A stretch of DNA of 6,889 bases from assembly GCA_001797035.1 (NCBI GenBank), contig MGOE01000071.1, positions 126,511-133,399 on the forward strand. The letters are read 5' to 3'. The position numbers and the translations under genes were made by a program. Positions within the stretch are counted from its first letter, which is position 1; each line of letters begins with the position of its first letter. A model generated the notes under the pieces. That model did no database searches and was not told the origin of the DNA. It saw nothing but the letters and a program-made list of their open reading frames with translations. This stretch comes from Chloroflexi bacterium RBG_16_72_14 (GTDB lineage Bacteria > Chloroflexota > Limnocylindria > Limnocylindrales > CSP1-4). Of the stretch, positions 4,895-6,889 are shown piece after piece.

Positions 4895-5718
4895 CGGCCC
4901 GCCCCCAGGCAGGAGACGCCGTCACTGCCCGGGAGATCGCCCCGGATGTCTACTGCCTGGGGCCGAAGGGGCGCACCCAGACCGACGTCTACTTCGTCGG
5001 CTCCGGATCGTCGTGGACCCTGATCGACGCCGGCTGGGCGAAGGATGGCCCGGCGATCAGGCAGGCCGCCGAGGCGTTGTTCGGCGGCGCCACGCGACCG
5101 GCCGCGATCCTGCTGACCCACGACCACCCGGATCATGCCGGCTCTGCCCTCGAGCTGGCGCGGACGTGGGACTGCCCGGTCTACGTCCACCCCGACGAGC
5201 TGCCGATCGCCAACGGTGACTTCGCCGCCATCACGGCAGGCGCGGGCCCGCTCGACAACTGGGTCATCCTGCCGATGATGCGCGTCATGGGGCGGCGCCG
5301 GCGTGAGGCGATGCTTGCACGAACGAGCCTCGTTGGAGTGGCGCGGGCACTCGATCCGAGCGCCCCGGTCCCGGGGCTTCCCGGCTGGCAGTGCATCCCG
5401 ACACCGGGCCACACGCCCGGTCACGTGTCGTTCTTCCGGCCAGGGGACCGGGTCCTGATCACGGGCGACGCCACCGTCACGATGCGACTCAACTCCCTGC
5501 CGGGGTTCCTGCTGCAGCGCCAGGGCCTCTCCGGGCCACCGTGGTACACGAGCTGGAGCTGGCGCACGGCGAAGGCATCAGTTGTCACGCTCGCCCGGCT
5601 CGAGCCGCTCGTCCTGGCGGGCGGCCACGGCACGCCCCTGGCCGGCGCCGGGACGGCAGGTGCCCTGAGGGCGTTCGCCGAGACCTTCTCCGGCGGCACG
5701 ATGACGGGAACGACCTGA
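4891..5718 (+). CDS. Metallo-beta-lactamase-fold hydrolase
   Basis: The 275-residue product has a complete MBL-fold metal site. THDHPDH (76-82) supplies His77, His79, Asp81 and His82; PTPGHTPGH (170-178) supplies His174; LITGDA (189-194) supplies the bridging Asp193; and GGHGTPL (243-249) the last ligand, His245. A two-metal (Zn or Fe) hydrolase in the cytosol is expected, as no signal peptide is visible. The overall layout is of the glyoxalase II-like or lactonase-like group, but the substrate cannot be read from sequence. An insertion at about 120-155, rich in Met and Arg (PMMRVMGRRRREAM), lies between the second strand pair and the GHTPGH motif and probably shapes substrate access. The start ATG is fixed by the ATGA overlap with the preceding membrane protein gene, implying translational coupling and a shared pathway. 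Fold and active site are firm; role is open. Confidence 0.92.
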   Translation: MTARPQAGDAVTAREIAPDVYCLGPKGRTQTDVYFVGSGSSWTLIDAGWAKDGPAIRQAAEALFGGATRPAAILLTHDHPDHAGSALELARTWDCPVYVHPDELPIANGDFAAITAGAGPLDNWVILPMMRVMGRRRREAMLARTSLVGVARALDPSAPVPGLPGWQCIPTPGHTPGHVSFFRPGDRVLITGDATVTMRLNSLPGFLLQRQGLSGPPWYTSWSWRTAKASVVTLARLEPLVLAGGHGTPLAGAGTAGALRAFAETFSGGTMTGTT

Positions 5719-5730
5719 CGGGCAGGGTGA

Positions 5731-5756
5731 CGTTCACGACGGTCGCCTCGTTCACG
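5731..5756. repeat. Direct repeat of CGTTCACG, 18-bp period
   Basis: Two exact 8-bp copies lie at 5731-5738 and 5749-5756, just after the MBL stop. The spacing is not a whole number of helical turns. It may be a tandem regulator half-site or coincidence. Confidence 0.3.
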
Positions 5757-5842
5757 GAACCGGCTCGCAGCGTCAAGAGAGGTTGGCCGCCCGGCTCGCC
5801 TCGCGTCACCGTGCTCCGGCGCATCGTCGCGAACACGGTCAG

Positions 5843-5857
5843 CCCGCCGTTGGCGGG
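5843..5857. terminator. GC-rich hairpin, possible terminator of the MBL unit
   Basis: CCCGCC, loop GTT, GGCGGG make a perfect 6-bp stem 125 bp after the MBL gene stop. No T-run follows, so it is at best a weak or factor-assisted terminator. Confidence 0.3.
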
Positions 5858-5877
5858 GACGTGAGATCACCTCGCAA

Positions 5878-5894
5878 ACAGGCTGGGCGCCTGT
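5878..5894. promoter_or_regulatory. Inverted repeat ACAGGC-N5-GCCTGT, possible operator
   Basis: A perfect 6-bp inverted repeat with a 5-bp centre lies about 120 bp before the dehydrogenase start and just upstream of the weak GAGAAT box. A dimeric regulator site is possible; no regulator gene for it is in the window. Confidence 0.3.
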
Positions 5895-6012
5895 ACCGCC
5901 GTGAGAGAATCCGCGCAGACACGGGAAGCTCTGACGCGCGGCCCACATCCTGGCCGCCGGGACCGCGCCGAGCCACTGGCGAGACCGACCCGCTCCAGGC
6001 AGGAGGTCGGGT

Positions 6013-6889
6013 ATGTCTGCGCGAGAGGTGTCGGGCTGGGCCGCCATGGCGCTGGGAGCGCCGCTCGAGCCACTCTCGTACCCGGCGCCGCGGCTCGGGG
6101 AGCGTGACGTGCGGGTCTCCGTCAGCCATTGCGGCGTCTGCTTCACCGACATCCACGCGATCGACGACTACTACGGCATCACGACGTTTCCGTTCGTGCC
6201 CGGCCACGAGATCGTGGGGTTCGTCGAGGCCCTGGGCCGCAGGGTCTCCGGGCTGAAGGAAGGCGATCACGTCGGCATCGGGTGGCAGGGCCGGTCCTGC
6301 ATGCGATGTGCATGGTGCGCACAGGGCGAGCCGCAGCTCTGCCAGGACATCGCCGAGATGGGAACGTGGGAACGCCACGGGGGGTTCGCTTCCTCGGTCA
6401 CCGTCGATGGCCGCTTCGCATTCCCACTGCCCGCGGCCATGACCCCCGAGGCGGCCGCGGTGCTCATGTGCGCCGGCGTCAGCGTCTACTCGCCACTCCG
6501 GACGTACGCCGCGGAGCCGGGCCGCAGGGTGGGCATCTTCGGCGTCGGTGGTCTCGGCCACCTCGCGATCCAGTTCGCACACGCCCTCGGCTGCGAGGTC
6601 ACAGCCTTCTCGGCCTCCCCGGCCAAGGAACAGGAGGCGGTCGCCTTCGGCGCGGATCACTTCGTCACGACCGGGGATCGCGCCAGAATGAGGCCGATCG
6701 ACTACGCCTGCGACGTCGTCCTGTGCACGGCCCACGGCCCGATCGACTGGGAGGAGCTGCTGATGACGTTGCGCAAGCGCGGGCGGCTCGTCCTGGTCGG
6801 CTTTCCGGACGTGTCGATGAACTCGACCGACCTCGTCGCCCACGAGCTCTCGATCACCGGGTCCTTCCTGGGCAACGGGACGATGATGC
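6013..6889 (+). CDS. Zinc-dependent alcohol/aldehyde dehydrogenase, CAD/YahK-like, C-terminus off window
   Basis: About 292 codons are present of a family of roughly 340-350 residues. The MDR zinc-dehydrogenase layout is clear. Catalytic zinc ligands are Cys43 (in HCGVCFTDIH), His65 (in PGHE, with Glu66) and Cys153 (in LMCAGVSVYSPL, the CAD-type third ligand). Structural zinc uses Cys96, Cys99, Cys102 and Cys110. The Rossmann motif is GVGGLG (177-182), and the following strand ends in FSASPAK, where Ser residues and Lys instead of an acidic residue point to NADPH. These enzymes mostly reduce a broad range of aldehydes to alcohols in the cytosol. ATG 6013 has AGGAGG six nt upstream, a near-ideal start. 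It is monocistronic as far as can be seen; its 294-bp leader region carries possible operators. The exact substrate is unknown. Confidence 0.93.
   Translation, partial: MSAREVSGWAAMALGAPLEPLSYPAPRLGERDVRVSVSHCGVCFTDIHAIDDYYGITTFPFVPGHEIVGFVEALGRRVSGLKEGDHVGIGWQGRSCMRCAWCAQGEPQLCQDIAEMGTWERHGGFASSVTVDGRFAFPLPAAMTPEAAAVLMCAGVSVYSPLRTYAAEPGRRVGIFGVGGLGHLAIQFAHALGCEVTAFSASPAKEQEAVAFGADHFVTTGDRARMRPIDYACDVVLCTAHGPIDWEELLMTLRKRGRLVLVGFPDVSMNSTDLVAHELSITGSFLGNGTMM

Larger units (their letters stand above)
5719..6012. other. Intergenic region before the alcohol dehydrogenase gene
   Basis: About 294 bp in which I see no supported gene; short open frames on both strands give Arg/Pro/Ser-rich translations with no family resemblance. 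It holds a direct repeat of CGTTCACG at 5731 and 5749, a GC hairpin at 5843-5857, an inverted repeat at 5878-5894, a weak GAGAAT -10-like box at 5905-5910, and the ribosome site AGGAGG at 6001-6006. It is the likely place where the MBL unit ends and the dehydrogenase is transcribed anew. Confidence 0.55.

Noticed and set aside
5839..6843. 334-codon open frame on the minus strand
   Set aside because: It is antisense to a dehydrogenase with full zinc and cofactor motifs; its translation is His/Arg/Asp-rich with no family resemblance, typical of the complement of GC-rich codons.

Overview
The window is GC-rich throughout, with strong G/C preference at third codon positions, ATG, GTG and probable TTG starts, clear GGAGG-type ribosome binding sites, and genes packed with ATGA overlaps or gaps of only a few bases. 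This fits a high-GC Gram-positive lineage such as Actinobacteriota (for example Thermoleophilia), or a high-GC Chloroflexota. The gene families alone do not decide between them. I see no mobile element, rRNA, tRNA or CRISPR array. It reads as ordinary chromosome with ten protein genes, two of them cut by the window edges.

Left block (1-2119). A partial HAD-IIA phosphatase gene runs leftward off the window. It is divergent, across only 31 bp, from a rightward probable operon: fabI (enoyl-ACP reductase), crcB (Fluc fluoride channel) and a DUF190 gene. CrcB and DUF190 are common partners, so this operon joins a fatty-acid synthesis enzyme to a fluoride-efflux pair.

Middle block (2107-4173, minus strand). 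A hairpin containing both stop codons separates the DUF190 gene from a convergent metal cassette. The cassette is a NiCoT-type nickel/cobalt transporter gene followed with no gap (TAG then ATG) by a Fur-family regulator gene. A 20-bp inverted repeat with TTGCAA half-sites lies in front of the transporter gene. The regulator's histidines match those I remember for the nickel regulator Nur. Together these suggest a self-contained, autoregulated nickel (or cobalt) homeostasis unit. Upstream on the same strand is a DUF4395 membrane protein gene.

Right block (4174-6889, plus strand). About 310 bp of noncoding DNA precedes a small three-helix membrane protein gene that overlaps, by ATGA, a metallo-beta-lactamase-fold hydrolase gene. 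A 294-bp gap with several small repeats follows. The window then ends inside a zinc-dependent, probably NADPH-using alcohol/aldehyde dehydrogenase of the cinnamyl-alcohol-dehydrogenase type.

The most unusual features are the Nur-like operator/regulator/transporter arrangement, two 8-codon leader ORFs that each end in an ATGA overlap with the next gene, and the convergent hairpin built around two stop codons. I found no clear evidence of a wholly new biological system. The least characterised unit is the small membrane protein plus MBL hydrolase pair.
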